The position numbers and the translations under genes were made by a program. From Nocardioides flavescens (GTDB lineage: Bacteria > Actinomycetota > Actinomycetes > Propionibacteriales > Nocardioidaceae): a stretch of DNA of 64,000 nucleotides. Location of the stretch: NCBI RefSeq assembly GCF_009823805.1, contig NZ_WUEK01000013.1, positions 80,815 through 144,814 on the forward strand. Direction: 5' to 3'. Positions within the stretch are counted from its first letter, which is position 1; each line of letters begins with the position of its first letter. The notes below the pieces were generated by a model. It was not told the origin of the DNA and did not search any database. It saw nothing but the letters and a program-made list of their open reading frames with translations. Shown in pieces: positions 6,549-17,186 of this stretch.

Positions 6549-7040
6549 ATGAGGGACGAGGTCGACGAGCTCACCGAGGCGTGGGCCCGTGAGCGCCCCG
6601 ACCTCGACCTGGCGCCCGTCGAGGTGTTCAGCCGCATCTCGCGGCTCGGCCGGCACCTCGACCTCGCGCGTCGCGAGGCCTTCACCGCGAGCGGGGTCGA
6701 GCCGTGGGAGTTCGACGTGCTGGCCGCGCTGCGCCGCGCGGGGGCGCCGTACGAGCTCTCTCCCGGCCGGCTGCTGCGCGCGACTCTGGTGACCAGCGGG
6801 ACCATGACCAACCGGGTCGACCGGCTGGCCGAGCGCGGGTTCGTCGAGCGCCATCCCGACCCGGCCGACCGTCGCGGCGTGCTGGTGCGCCTGACCGGCG
6901 AGGGCCGCACCGCCGTCGACGCGGCGTTCACGGCCCTGGTCGACGCGGAGCGGTCGTTCCTCTCCGACCTGCCCGCCGGCGAGCAGCAGGAGCTGGCGCG
7001 GCTGCTGCGCCGCCTGCTCGTGCCGTTCAGCCAGGACTGA
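6549..7040 (+). CDS. MarR family transcriptional regulator
   Basis: 163 residues with a MarR winged helix: FDVLAALRRAG (helix 2), LLRATLVTSGTMTNRVDRLAERGFV (recognition helix) and the wing RHPDPADRRGVLVRLTGEG. N- and C-terminal helices form the dimer interface. GGGAGG about 9 bp upstream supports the ATG. It is divergent from tam, and the TCTTGA palindrome lies 27 bp before the start, which fits autoregulation and control of tam. The ligand is unknown. Confidence 0.9.
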   Translation: MRDEVDELTEAWARERPDLDLAPVEVFSRISRLGRHLDLARREAFTASGVEPWEFDVLAALRRAGAPYELSPGRLLRATLVTSGTMTNRVDRLAERGFVERHPDPADRRGVLVRLTGEGRTAVDAAFTALVDAERSFLSDLPAGEQQELARLLRRLLVPFSQD

Positions 7041-7043
7041 GCC

Positions 7044-8844
<1,801 letters not shown>

Positions 8845-8852
<8 letters not shown>

Positions 8853-9753
8853 GGGTCACCACGTGCGCCCCGGCCACCGGCCCGTTGGCGACGAGCACGA
8901 CGGGGTGCCCCTCGGCCCCCAGCCCACCGGCGACCCGACGGGCGTCGTCGGCGTCGCGCGCCAGGAAGACGCAGGTCGGCCCCGAGCCCGAGACCATCCC
9001 GCGCAGGGCGCCGTGGCTCTCGCCGAGGTCGATCAGCGTCGCGAGGTCGGGACGCAGGTCCAGCGCGGCCTCCTGCAGGTCGTTGTGCAGGGTCTCCGCG
9101 AGCCGCTCCGGGTCGCCCGACTCGACCGCGGCGAGCAGGTCGCCGGCGCCGGCGGGCTCGGCGGGGGCGTCGGGGCGCAGCTCGTCGAAGCGGCAGTAGA
9201 CCGTCGGGGTCGAGAGCCCCCCGGTCGCCGACGGGACCACCACCCACCACCAGGTGCCGGTGTCGGGGACCGGCTCGACCAGCTCGCCGCGGCCCGTGCC
9301 GAGGGCGGTGCCCCCGATGAGGGCGAACGGCACGTCGCTGCCGAGCTCGGCGGCCAGCGCGAGCAGGTCGTCGTCGGAGGTGTGCGCGTCCCAGAGCCGG
9401 TCGAGCGCGACCAGGGCCGCGGCAGCGTCGGCGGAGCCACCGGCCATCCCGCCGGCGACCGGGATCGACTTCTCGACGCTGATCGCGGCGTGCTGGGGCA
9501 GGCCGTGGTGGGCGGCGAGCAGGGCCGCCGCCCGGTCGACGATGTTGTCGCCGGTGACCGGCACGGCGTCGGCGTCGATCCAGTCGGGCACGGTCACGCC
9601 GAGCGTCCAGCCCGGGGACGACGACACGGTGACGTCGTCGCACAGGCCCACGGCCTGGTAGACGGTCACGAGGGGGTGGAACCCGTCGGGACGGGGCGCC
9701 CCCACGCCGAGGTGGAGGTTGATCTTGGCGGCGGCGCGCACGGTGATGCTCAT
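8845..9753 (-). CDS. ispE: 4-diphosphocytidyl-2-C-methyl-D-erythritol kinase
   Basis: 302 residues of the GHMP kinase fold. The N-terminal AKINLHLGVG motif binds substrate; the phosphate loop is PVAGGMAGGSADAAAAL; the C-terminal motif is GMVSGSGPTCVF. It catalyses the ATP-dependent fourth step of the MEP isoprenoid pathway, supplying precursors for quinones and carotenoids. It overlaps ksgA by ATGA and follows it, the usual actinobacterial order. Confidence 0.96.
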
Positions 9754-10619
9754 GCCTGCGGGGCCTCCGCGAGCGCCTCGGCGATCCGGGCGAACGCCGC
9801 CACGTCGAGCACCTCGCCGCGCGCCGTCGGGTCGACGCCCGCGGCCTCGAGGGCGGCGCCGGCAGCCTCCCCCGAGCCGGCGAGCGGACGCAGCGCGGCA
9901 CGCAGCTGCTTGCGGCGCTGCGCGAACGCCGCGTCGACGACCGCGAAGACCTGCTCGCGGGCGGCGGTGGTGGCCGGCGGCTCGCGGCGGGTCCAGGCGA
10001 CCAGCCCGCTGTCGACGTTGGGCGCGGGCCAGAAGACGTTGCGACCGACGGCACCGGCGCGGCGCACGTCGGCGTACCACGCCGCCTTGACGCTCGGGAC
10101 GCCGTACGTGCGGGAACCGGGGCCGGCGGCGAGTCGGTCGGCGACCTCGGCCTGGACCATCACCAGCCCCCTCTCGAGGCTCGGGAGCACCTGGAGCAGG
10201 TGCAGCAGGACGGGCACGGACACGTTGTAGGGCAGGTTGGCGACCAGCGCGGTCGGCGCCGGACCGGGCACGCCGTCGACGCGCAGCGCGTCGGCCGCGA
10301 CCACCTCGAGGGCGGCGGCGGCCTCGGGCGCGAACTCTGCGACGGTCTCGGCCAGCCGCGCCGACAGCACGTCGTCGACCTCGATGGCCACCACCCGGCG
10401 CGCCACCTCGAGCAGGGCGAGCGTGAGCGAACCGAGTCCGGGGCCGACCTCGACGACGACGTCGTCGGGGCCGACCCCGGACTCACGGACGATGCGACGC
10501 ACGGTGTTGGCGTCGATGACGAAGTTCTGACCGCGCTGCTTGGTCGGGCGCAGGTCGAGCTCGGCCGCGAGACGACGCACGTCGGTCGCGCCGAGCAGCC
10601 TCACCCCCGCCTCGACCAT
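9750..10619 (-). CDS. rsmA: 16S rRNA (adenine1518-N6/adenine1519-N6)-dimethyltransferase
   Basis: 289 residues (KsgA). The N-terminus has TKQRGQNFVIDANTVRRIV; the SAM motif is VVEVGPGLGSLTLALL; the catalytic NLPYNVSVPVL carries the NLPY box. The C-terminal helical domain includes FAQRRKQLRAALRPL. It dimethylates two adjacent adenines near the 3' end of 16S rRNA during 30S maturation. It is first in the ksgA-ispE-ABC-F run and lies downstream of the two rpf genes. Confidence 0.97.
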   Translation of the reverse strand: MVEAGVRLLGATDVRRLAAELDLRPTKQRGQNFVIDANTVRRIVRESGVGPDDVVVEVGPGLGSLTLALLEVARRVVAIEVDDVLSARLAETVAEFAPEAAAALEVVAADALRVDGVPGPAPTALVANLPYNVSVPVLLHLLQVLPSLERGLVMVQAEVADRLAAGPGSRTYGVPSVKAAWYADVRRAGAVGRNVFWPAPNVDSGLVAWTRREPPATTAAREQVFAVVDAAFAQRRKQLRAALRPLAGSGEAAGAALEAAGVDPTARGEVLDVAAFARIAEALAEAPQA

Positions 10620-10650
10620 GCTGGCCAGGCTAGTGGTGGGTGGGTGGTGC

Positions 10651-11283
10651 TCAGGTGGGCAGGCCGAGCTTGGCCGCGCAGGCCGGCCAGGCGCCGTAGC
10701 CGCCCTGAGCGTTGCGCAGCTTGGTCGCGATGCGGATCTGCTCCTCGCGGCTGTGCTGGCTCGGCAGGCCGGTGCCGCCGTACGCGCGCCACGTGCCGAG
10801 GCTGAACTGCAGGCCGCCGTAGTAGCCGTTGCCGGTGTTGATCGACCAGTTGCCGCCCGACTCGCAGTTGGCGAGGGCGTCCCACGGGCCGGCGGGCACG
10901 GCGGTGCCGACCATGACGACGCGCGGCTTCGAGCGCTGGATGACGTCGAGGGTGCGGATCTTGCGGCTGAGGATCTGGCCGTTGCGGATGCGGAAGACGT
11001 AGACGGCCTCGCGGATGCCGGGGCGGCCCTTGCTGATGACCTTGGTGGTGCCGGCCTTCATCTTGGGGTTCTCGCGCTCGACGGGCGGGAGGCGGAACCG
11101 GTCGCGCGGGTGGTGCTTCTTGACCTTGTGGACCTTGCCGAGGACGTTGCCGGCGGTGCCGTCGGGGCCGTCACTGGGCCGCGCCGAGGCGGCACCCGGG
11201 GCACCCACGACGAGCGTGGAGCCGAGCGCGGCGGCGGCGAGCAGGGTGGCTGTTCTGGAGGCTGTTCGAGAGAACATGGGCAT
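10651..11283 (-). CDS. Resuscitation-promoting factor with G5 domain
   Basis: About 210 residues. The protein has a signal peptide (to about Ala36), a basic region, a G5-like domain at about 75-140 (TKVISKGRPGIREAVYVF ... VVMVGT) and a C-terminal Rpf transglycosylase domain from WDALANCESGGNW to GLPT. The catalytic Glu is in CESGGNW. It cleaves peptidoglycan to stimulate regrowth. It differs from canonical RpfB in lacking DUF348 repeats. The Rpf domain is nearly identical in layout to that of the next gene, so it looks like a duplicate inserted between rpfB and ksgA. The start is uncertain among ATG 11283, ATG 11277 and TTG 11289. Confidence 0.88.
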   Translation of the reverse strand: MPMFSRTASRTATLLAAAALGSTLVVGAPGAASARPSDGPDGTAGNVLGKVHKVKKHHPRDRFRLPPVERENPKMKAGTTKVISKGRPGIREAVYVFRIRNGQILSRKIRTLDVIQRSKPRVVMVGTAVPAGPWDALANCESGGNWSINTGNGYYGGLQFSLGTWRAYGGTGLPSQHSREEQIRIATKLRNAQGGYGAWPACAAKLGLPT

Positions 11284-11334
11284 CGACAAGACCAGTAAGT
11301 CGATAGAGACGCAAATTTGACGACGCGGAGATCG

Positions 11335-12456
11335 TCAGCGCGGCAGGCCGAGCTTGGCGGCGCAGCCGGGCCACGCGCCGTACCCGCCGGCGGCGTCGCG
11401 CAGCTTCGTCGCGATGGCGATCTGGGTCTCGCGGCTGGCGTTCGAGGGCAGCCCGGTGCCGCCCCAGTGCTGCCAGGTGGAGAGGTTGAACTGCAGACCG
11501 CCGTAGTAGCCGTTGCCGGTGTTGATGGCCCAGTTGCCGCCCGACTCGCACTGCGCGAGCCGGTCCCAGACGCCGTAGTCGAGGGTCTGCGTGCCGACGC
11601 TGACCACCTCGTCGACGGGCTCGCTCAGCACCTTCTGGCCCACGACGGACCGCTTGACCTCGACGCCGTTCTTGGTCGTCACCTCGTACCGCACGCTGCG
11701 CACGCCGTCGCGGCCCGGCGTGACGACGCTCGTGTCGCCGACGTACGTCGAGTCGTCGGGCTCCTCGACGGTGGCGAAGGGCACGGCCTCGCGGCGGACC
11801 CGCTCGTAGGCCACGTCGATGTCGGTGAAGGCGAAGCGGTCGCCGTCGGCCAGCGGCTCGTCGAGCCCCGGCACGGTGCGGTCGTGCTCGTCGACCTCGA
11901 CGCCGAGCTGGGCGAGCGCCTCGCGCGGGGTGAGGGCGGTGAGCACCTCCTTGGTCGGCTCGGCCCCCGCCAGGCGCACCATCAGGCGCTTGGGGGTCAC
12001 CACCGACAGGCTCACGCCGTCGCGCGGGATGGACGAGCTGCGGCTCATCGACAGCGCCGCGCGGCCGTACGGCGTCCCGAGGGACTTGAGGGCCGCCGAG
12101 ACGTCGGTCTCGGTCGTCCAGTGCACGCTCTCCTGGCCGTCGACCGTCAGCCGCACCTCGCGGCCGGTGCGGACCGTGACGTGGCTGCCGTCCTCGACGC
12201 GGCTGTCGAGGCCGGGGGCGACGACGTCGTGGGGCCCGAGCGTGATCCCCTCGTCGCGCAGCACGTCGGCGACCGTGTCGCCGCTCGCGACCACCTCGGT
12301 GGACCGCCCGTCGACGTCGAGGCGGACCTCGGACGTCAGGCCGCGGTAGCCCACGACGCTGGTCGCGACGGCCGCCACGACGACCGTCGCCAGGCCCCCG
12401 ACGACCGCGGGACGGGCCGCGGCGCGGCGCAGGAACCCGGTTGAACGTTCAGCCAC
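11335..12456 (-). CDS. rpfB: Resuscitation-promoting factor RpfB
   Basis: 373 residues. An N-terminal membrane anchor or signal (VVGGLATVVVAAVATSVVGY) is followed by three DUF348 domains (about 45-205), a G5 domain (about 210-290) and the Rpf lytic domain (about 298-373, catalytic Glu in CESGGNW). This is the RpfB architecture. RpfB hydrolyses peptidoglycan glycan strands with partner endopeptidases during exit from dormancy. Its place between tatD and ksgA matches the conserved actinobacterial order. No c-di-AMP riboswitch fits in the 61-bp leader. Confidence 0.95.
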   Translation of the reverse strand: MAERSTGFLRRAAARPAVVGGLATVVVAAVATSVVGYRGLTSEVRLDVDGRSTEVVASGDTVADVLRDEGITLGPHDVVAPGLDSRVEDGSHVTVRTGREVRLTVDGQESVHWTTETDVSAALKSLGTPYGRAALSMSRSSSIPRDGVSLSVVTPKRLMVRLAGAEPTKEVLTALTPREALAQLGVEVDEHDRTVPGLDEPLADGDRFAFTDIDVAYERVRREAVPFATVEEPDDSTYVGDTSVVTPGRDGVRSVRYEVTTKNGVEVKRSVVGQKVLSEPVDEVVSVGTQTLDYGVWDRLAQCESGGNWAINTGNGYYGGLQFNLSTWQHWGGTGLPSNASRETQIAIATKLRDAAGGYGAWPGCAAKLGLPR

Positions 12457-12517
12457 GGTCGACCACTGTTCGTGACGAGCCGGGCGAGGTCAAACCCTCG
12501 GCGGTGAGCAGGGCTCC

Positions 12518-13351
12518 CTACCACGCCCCCCCGAAGGCCCTCTCGGTGTTGGCGTCGAGGGCCTCGCACAGCGTCTCGAGGTCGTCGCCGCGCACCTCGG
12601 CCATGGCCCGAACGGTGATGGGGACCATCGTCGAGGCATTGGTGCGTCCGCGGTGCGGCGACGGGGTGAGGTACGGCGCGTCCGTCTCGACCAGGACCCG
12701 GTCCAGCGGCGTCGCGGCGAGCGCGGCCCGCACCGGGTCGGCGTTCTTGAACGTCACGGTGCCGGCGAAGGAGAGGTGGGCGCCGAGGTCGAGACAGGCC
12801 CGGGCGAACGCCGCGTCGCCGGAGAAGCAGTGCATCACCCAGCGCTCGGGCGCGCCCTCGTCGCGCAGCACCTCGAGGACCTGCTCGTGCGCGTCGCGGT
12901 CGTGGATGACCAGCGTCTTGTCGAGCCGCTTGGCGAGGTCGACGTGGCGGCGGAACGACTCGACCTGCACCGCCATCCCCTCGGGGCCGGTGCGGAAGGT
13001 GTCGAGCCCGGTCTCCCCCACCGCCCTCACCTTGTCGTGGGCCCCGGCGAGCGCCTCGATCTCGGCCATCGCCGCGTCGAGGTCGGCCAGCCGCGGCGCC
13101 TCGTTGGGGTGCAGCGCGACCCCCGCGACCAGGGCGTCGTGGGTGGCCGCGGCCTCGACGGCCCAGCGCGCCCCGGGCAGGTCGCAGCCGATCTGCACGA
13201 TGCGCGGGACGCCGACGGCGGCCGCCGCGGCCAGCGCCTCCTCGACGGGGACGGCCGGCTCCTCACCGCGCGCGATGTCGAGGTGGCAGTGGTTGTCGAC
13301 GACGGGGTGCGGCAGCGGTCCGGGGGACGGCGGGATCCCGGTCCCGCTCAC
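12518..13351 (-). CDS. tatD: TatD family metal-dependent hydrolase
   Basis: 277 residues from GTG 13351. Metal ligands visible are DNHCHLD near the N-terminus, GETGLD (the central Glu), VIHDRDAHE, MHCFSG and ETDAPYL near the C-terminus. TatD proteins are 3'-5' DNases/metallohydrolases. The start overlaps the end of the alpha/beta hydrolase by 4 bp. In most relatives metG lies between rsmI and tatD; here a hydrolase occupies that place. Confidence 0.93.
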   Translation of the reverse strand: MSGTGIPPSPGPLPHPVVDNHCHLDIARGEEPAVPVEEALAAAAAVGVPRIVQIGCDLPGARWAVEAAATHDALVAGVALHPNEAPRLADLDAAMAEIEALAGAHDKVRAVGETGLDTFRTGPEGMAVQVESFRRHVDLAKRLDKTLVIHDRDAHEQVLEVLRDEGAPERWVMHCFSGDAAFARACLDLGAHLSFAGTVTFKNADPVRAALAATPLDRVLVETDAPYLTPSPHRGRTNASTMVPITVRAMAEVRGDDLETLCEALDANTERAFGGAW

Positions 13352-14184
13352 ACGGACCCGATCCGCTCGAGCACGGCCTCGGCGAGCGCCTCGGGCGCCT
13401 GGGTGGGGATCCAGTGGGTGACGCCCTCGAGCACGACGAGCCGGTAGTCGGCCAGCACGAAGTCCGCGGTGCGGTCGACGCCGGACCGGGAGATGGCGGC
13501 GTCGCGGTCGCTCCACACCATCGTGGTGGGCACCCGCACCCGACCGCCGGCACCGCGCAGACCACCGAACGCCAGCGCGCGGTACCACCCCAGCCCACCG
13601 GGCAGCGCGCCCGCCTCGACGATCCCCCGGCGGTAGTGCTCGGCGTCCTCGGCGCTCATCCCCGCACGCCGCAGCCACGTGACGCCGCGGGGGCTCGAGA
13701 GCACCTTCTCGGGCAGGAAGGGCAGCTGGAAGGCCCCGATGTACCACGAGTCGAGCAGCTGACGAGAGCCCTTCACCGCCTGCGCGAACGCCACGGCGTG
13801 CGGCACCGAGACGGCGGTCCAGGTGCGCACGACGTCGCCGTGTCGCGCGGCGACGCCCCAGCCCACCGCCGAGCCCCAGTCGTGGCCGACGAGGTGCACG
13901 GGCCGTCCGATCCGCTCGATCAGGGCGGCGACGTCGGCGACCAGCTCGGCGGCGACGTAGTCGCGGCGGCGCCGCGGCCGGGCGCCGGGCGAGTAGCCGC
14001 GCTGGTCGGGCGCGTAGGTGCGCAGCCCGGCCGCGTGCAGCAGCGGCTCGACCTTGCGCCAGGTCTCGGCCCGCTCGGGGAAGCCGTGGAGCAGCACCAC
14101 CGGGTCGCCGTCCACGGGTCCGCGGTCGCGGACGTCGAAGACCAGCCCGTCGCGCTCGTACGACGTGATGCGGGTCTCGCTCAT
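13348..14184 (-). CDS. Alpha/beta hydrolase, epoxide-hydrolase-like
   Basis: 278 residues. Oxyanion motif VVLLHGFPE, DQRGYSPGARP, and nucleophile elbow LVGHDWGSAVGW (GHDWG, nucleophile Asp) are typical of epoxide hydrolases and haloalkane dehalogenases. The acid lies near VWSDRDAAI and the His in EGVTHWIP. The substrate is unknown. It overlaps both rsmI and tatD by 4 bp and so belongs to the same transcript. Confidence 0.9.
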   Translation of the reverse strand: MSETRITSYERDGLVFDVRDRGPVDGDPVVLLHGFPERAETWRKVEPLLHAAGLRTYAPDQRGYSPGARPRRRRDYVAAELVADVAALIERIGRPVHLVGHDWGSAVGWGVAARHGDVVRTWTAVSVPHAVAFAQAVKGSRQLLDSWYIGAFQLPFLPEKVLSSPRGVTWLRRAGMSAEDAEHYRRGIVEAGALPGGLGWYRALAFGGLRGAGGRVRVPTTMVWSDRDAAISRSGVDRTADFVLADYRLVVLEGVTHWIPTQAPEALAEAVLERIGSV

Positions 14185-15032
14185 GACCGGTGCACCAGGT
14201 CGTAGACCTCGCGCTTGGGCACCCCGGCCGCGCGTGCGACCTCGGCGATGGCGTCCTTGCGGGACATCCCGGACTCCTCCCGTTCGGCGACCCGGGCGCG
14301 CAGGGCGTCGGGGTCGGTCTCCGGTGCCGGCGGCTGCGCGCCGGCGACCACGATCGTCACCTCGCCCCGTACCCCGTCACCCGCCCAGGCAGCCAGCTCG
14401 GCCAGCGGGCCGCGCCGGACCTCCTCGTGGGTCTTGGTGAGCTCGCGGCACACGGCGCCCGGCCGGTCGGCGCCCAGCGCCTCGGCCATCGCCTCGAGGG
14501 CGGCCTGCGTGCGGTGGGGGGCCTCGAAGAAGACCATCGTGCGCTCCTCCGCGGCCAGCCCCGCGAGCCGCCGCGACCGCTCGCCCGCCTTGCGCGGCAG
14601 GAACCCCTCGAAGCAGAACCGGTCGACCGGCAGGCCGGAGACCGCGAGCGCGGTGAGCACCGCGGAGGGGCCGGGCACCGCGGTGACCGCGACGCCCGCC
14701 TCGACGCAGGCGGCCACCAGGCGGTACCCGGGGTCGCTGACGCTGGGCATCCCGGCGTCGGTCACGAGCAGCACGCGAGCACCGCCGAGCAGCTCCTCGA
14801 GCAGGGCCGGGGTGCGGGCGGACTCGTTGCCCTCGAAGTACGACACGACGCGGCCGCCCACCTCGACGCCGAGGTCGGTGGTGAGCCGGCGCAGCCGGCG
14901 GGTGTCCTCGGCGGCCACGACGTCGGCTCCGGCGAGCTCGGCGGCGAGGCGCGGCGGGGCGTCCTCGACGCGACCGATCGGCGTCGCCGCCAGGACCAGC
15001 AGGCCGGCGGCGCCTCCGGCGTCTGCTCCCAT
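14181..15032 (-). CDS. rsmI: 16S rRNA (cytidine1402-2'-O)-methyltransferase
   Basis: 283 residues of the tetrapyrrole-methylase fold. VLAATPIGRVED at the N-terminus, AAEDTRRLRRL, TDAGMPSVSDPGYRLV, VPGPSAVLTALAVSG and the FLPRKAGERSRRL segment are diagnostic. It methylates the 2'-O of C1402 in the decoding centre, using SAM. A C-terminal helical extension (MSRKDAIAEVARAAGV) is typical. It is divergent from pmt, an arrangement shared with mycobacteria. Confidence 0.95.
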   Translation of the reverse strand: MGADAGGAAGLLVLAATPIGRVEDAPPRLAAELAGADVVAAEDTRRLRRLTTDLGVEVGGRVVSYFEGNESARTPALLEELLGGARVLLVTDAGMPSVSDPGYRLVAACVEAGVAVTAVPGPSAVLTALAVSGLPVDRFCFEGFLPRKAGERSRRLAGLAAEERTMVFFEAPHRTQAALEAMAEALGADRPGAVCRELTKTHEEVRRGPLAELAAWAGDGVRGEVTIVVAGAQPPAPETDPDALRARVAEREESGMSRKDAIAEVARAAGVPKREVYDLVHRS

Positions 15033-15065
15033 GCCCCGATCATGGCAGCCCGTACGCTTCCGGAC

Positions 15066-16778
15066 GTGACCACGGCCCCGACGCTCCCCCCGCAGGAGGA
15101 GCTCGAGTCGCTCGGCGGCCCGACCGCCTGGGAGCGCGCGCGGCGCCGGGTCGACCTCGAGGACCCCGTCGTCGGCTGGGCGGCCGCGCTCGGCCTCACA
15201 CTGTTCGCGCTCTTCCTGCGGCTGTGGAAGCTCGGGACGCCGCACGAGTTCGAGTTCGACGAGACCTACTACGCCAAGGACGCGTGGTCGCTGCTGCACT
15301 TCGGCTACGCCCAGTCCTACGTCGACGGCGCCAACGACCAGATCCTCGCCGGCAACGTCGACGGCCAGTGGACGGGCGACCCGTCGATGGTGGTGCACCC
15401 CGAGGTCGGCAAGTGGCTGATCGCGCTGGGCGAGAAGGCCTTCGGGATGGACCCGTTCGGCTGGCGCGTCGCCTCGGCCGTCGTCGGCGCGCTGATGATC
15501 CTGCTGATGTGCCGCCTGGTGCGCCGGATGACGGGCTCGACCATGCTCGGCCTGGTCGCGGGGCTGCTGCTGAGCCTGGACGGCCTGCAGTTCGTGCTCT
15601 CCCGCCTCGCGCTGCTCGACATCTTCCTGGCCTTCTTCATCCTGCTGGCCGTGCACTGCCTCGTCGCCGACCGGCAGTGGCTGCGCCGCCGCATGGCCGA
15701 GCGGGTGACCACGCAGCTCGACGGCTCGTCGTGGGGGCCCGTGCGCGGACTGCTGTTCCGCCCCTGGCTGCTGGCCAGCGGGGTCGCCTGGGGTCTCGCG
15801 ATCGGCACGAAGTGGACCGCGCTCTACCCGCTCGCGGCGTTCGGCGTGCTCACCTGGCTGTGGAGCGCGGGCGCGCGCCGCTCGTTCGGCGTGCGCTGGG
15901 CGACGCTGCGCTCGGTGCTCACCGACGGCCTGCCGGCGTTCGTGCACCTCGTCGTCGTGGCGGCGCTCGTCTACACCGTGAGCTGGACCGGCTGGCTGAT
16001 GCACGCGGGTGAGTACGAGCGGGCGCTGTCGTCGACGCAGTACACCCAGTTCGTCAAGGAGCGGCCCTGCACCGGCACCGGCGACGAGCGCCAGGAGAAC
16101 AACCTCGACGACAGCGGCAAGCGCTGGCCCACCGCCACCGAGCCCGACGCCAGCGGTCTCGGCGAGGTGTGGCAGTCGCTGCGCTCGCTGGCCAGCTACC
16201 ACCACGACGTCTACACCTTCCACACCCACTACCTGAACTGCTCCAGCCACCCCTACGCCTCGGCGCCCTCGGGCTGGCCCGTCCTCAACCGGCCGGTCGG
16301 GGTCGCCGCCGACACCGACATCCAGCCGGGCACCCGCGGCTGCGACGCCGCGGCCGGCAGCACGTGCCTCAAGCAGGTGCTGCTCATCGGGACGCCGACG
16401 ATCTGGTGGGGCGGCGTGGTCGCACTGCTCTTCGCGCTGCTGATGTGGGTGGGGGCACGCGACTGGCGCTTCGGCGTCGCGGTCGTCGGCGCCGCGTCGA
16501 CGTGGCTGCCGTGGCTGCTCTACGACTCCCGGCCGATCTTCAGCTTCTACGCCGTCGCCTACCTGCCGTTCGTGGTGCTCGCGCTGACGCTGGCCTTCGG
16601 CACGATGATCGGGCCGTCGCGCACCCCCTCGCGCCGGCGCACGGTCGGAGTGGTCGTCGCCGGCTCCTTCGTGGTGCTGACCGTGCTCAACTTCGCGTGG
16701 TTCTGGCCGATCTTCACCGACCAGCTCCTGACCCGCGGCGAGTGGCTCGACCGCGTGTGGTTCCAGAGGTGGATCTGA
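15066..16778 (+). CDS. pmt: Dolichyl-phosphate-mannose-protein mannosyltransferase
   Basis: 570 residues from GTG 15066 (an in-frame ATG at 15042 is possible). This is a multipass GT39 protein. The first luminal loop has the acidic FEFDETYYAKDAW motif, whose Asp/Glu are catalytic. About ten membrane helices and a large extracytoplasmic loop with four Cys (ERPCTGTGDE ... NCSSHPY ... CDAAAGSTC) follow. It transfers mannose from polyprenyl-phosphate mannose to Ser/Thr of secreted proteins. Likely acceptors in this window are the Thr/Pro-rich linkers of secreted enzymes. Confidence 0.93.
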   Translation: MTTAPTLPPQEELESLGGPTAWERARRRVDLEDPVVGWAAALGLTLFALFLRLWKLGTPHEFEFDETYYAKDAWSLLHFGYAQSYVDGANDQILAGNVDGQWTGDPSMVVHPEVGKWLIALGEKAFGMDPFGWRVASAVVGALMILLMCRLVRRMTGSTMLGLVAGLLLSLDGLQFVLSRLALLDIFLAFFILLAVHCLVADRQWLRRRMAERVTTQLDGSSWGPVRGLLFRPWLLASGVAWGLAIGTKWTALYPLAAFGVLTWLWSAGARRSFGVRWATLRSVLTDGLPAFVHLVVVAALVYTVSWTGWLMHAGEYERALSSTQYTQFVKERPCTGTGDERQENNLDDSGKRWPTATEPDASGLGEVWQSLRSLASYHHDVYTFHTHYLNCSSHPYASAPSGWPVLNRPVGVAADTDIQPGTRGCDAAAGSTCLKQVLLIGTPTIWWGGVVALLFALLMWVGARDWRFGVAVVGAASTWLPWLLYDSRPIFSFYAVAYLPFVVLALTLAFGTMIGPSRTPSRRRTVGVVVAGSFVVLTVLNFAWFWPIFTDQLLTRGEWLDRVWFQRWI

Positions 16779-17185
16779 TGAGCTCCTTCACTCCCGGCTG
16801 GGGCGCGTGGCCGCCCGCGCTGCTCGACTTCCTGACCGAGCGGCACCTCGCCACGCTCACCACGCTGCGCCGCGACGGCACCCCGCACGTGGTGCCGGTC
16901 GGCGTCGTGCTCGACCACGAGCAGGAGTGCGCGTGGGTCATCACCGACGGCGGCTCGGCCAAGGCCCGCCACCTCGCAGAGCCCGCACCCGTGGCGGTCG
17001 CGTCCGTCGAGGGGCGTCACTGGGCGACGATCGAGGGCACCGCGGTCGCGCGCAGCGACCAGGAGTCGGTCGCGCGCGCCTGCGAGCGGTACGCCGCGCG
17101 CTACCGCCAGCCGCGCGAGAACCCCACCCGGGTCGCGCTGCGCATCGAGGTCTCCCGCGTGCTCTGCAGCGGCTCGCTGCTCTGA
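16778..17185 (+). CDS. PPOX-class flavin/F420-binding protein
   Basis: 135 residues of the split-barrel pyridoxamine-phosphate-oxidase fold: FLTERHLATLTTLRRDGTPHVVPVGVVL, then WVITDGGSAKARHL and a final RIEVSRVL strand. Such TIGR03618-like proteins are F420- or FMN-dependent reductases. The substrate is unknown. The ATG overlaps the pmt stop by one base (TGATG), so it is translationally coupled to it. Confidence 0.85.
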   Translation: MSSFTPGWGAWPPALLDFLTERHLATLTTLRRDGTPHVVPVGVVLDHEQECAWVITDGGSAKARHLAEPAPVAVASVEGRHWATIEGTAVARSDQESVARACERYAARYRQPRENPTRVALRIEVSRVLCSGSLL

Positions 17186-17186
17186 G

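Noticed and set aside
12457..12517. Possible c-di-AMP (ydaO-type) riboswitch before rpfB
   Set aside because: Only 61 bp separates rpfB from tatD, too short for the aptamer, and no conserved core is visible.
14190..15060. Very long plus-strand open frame (14190-16778) extending far upstream of pmt
   Set aside because: The part before 15042 is antisense to rsmI, which has full family motifs; the frame is open only because of GC bias. Only the pmt part is real.
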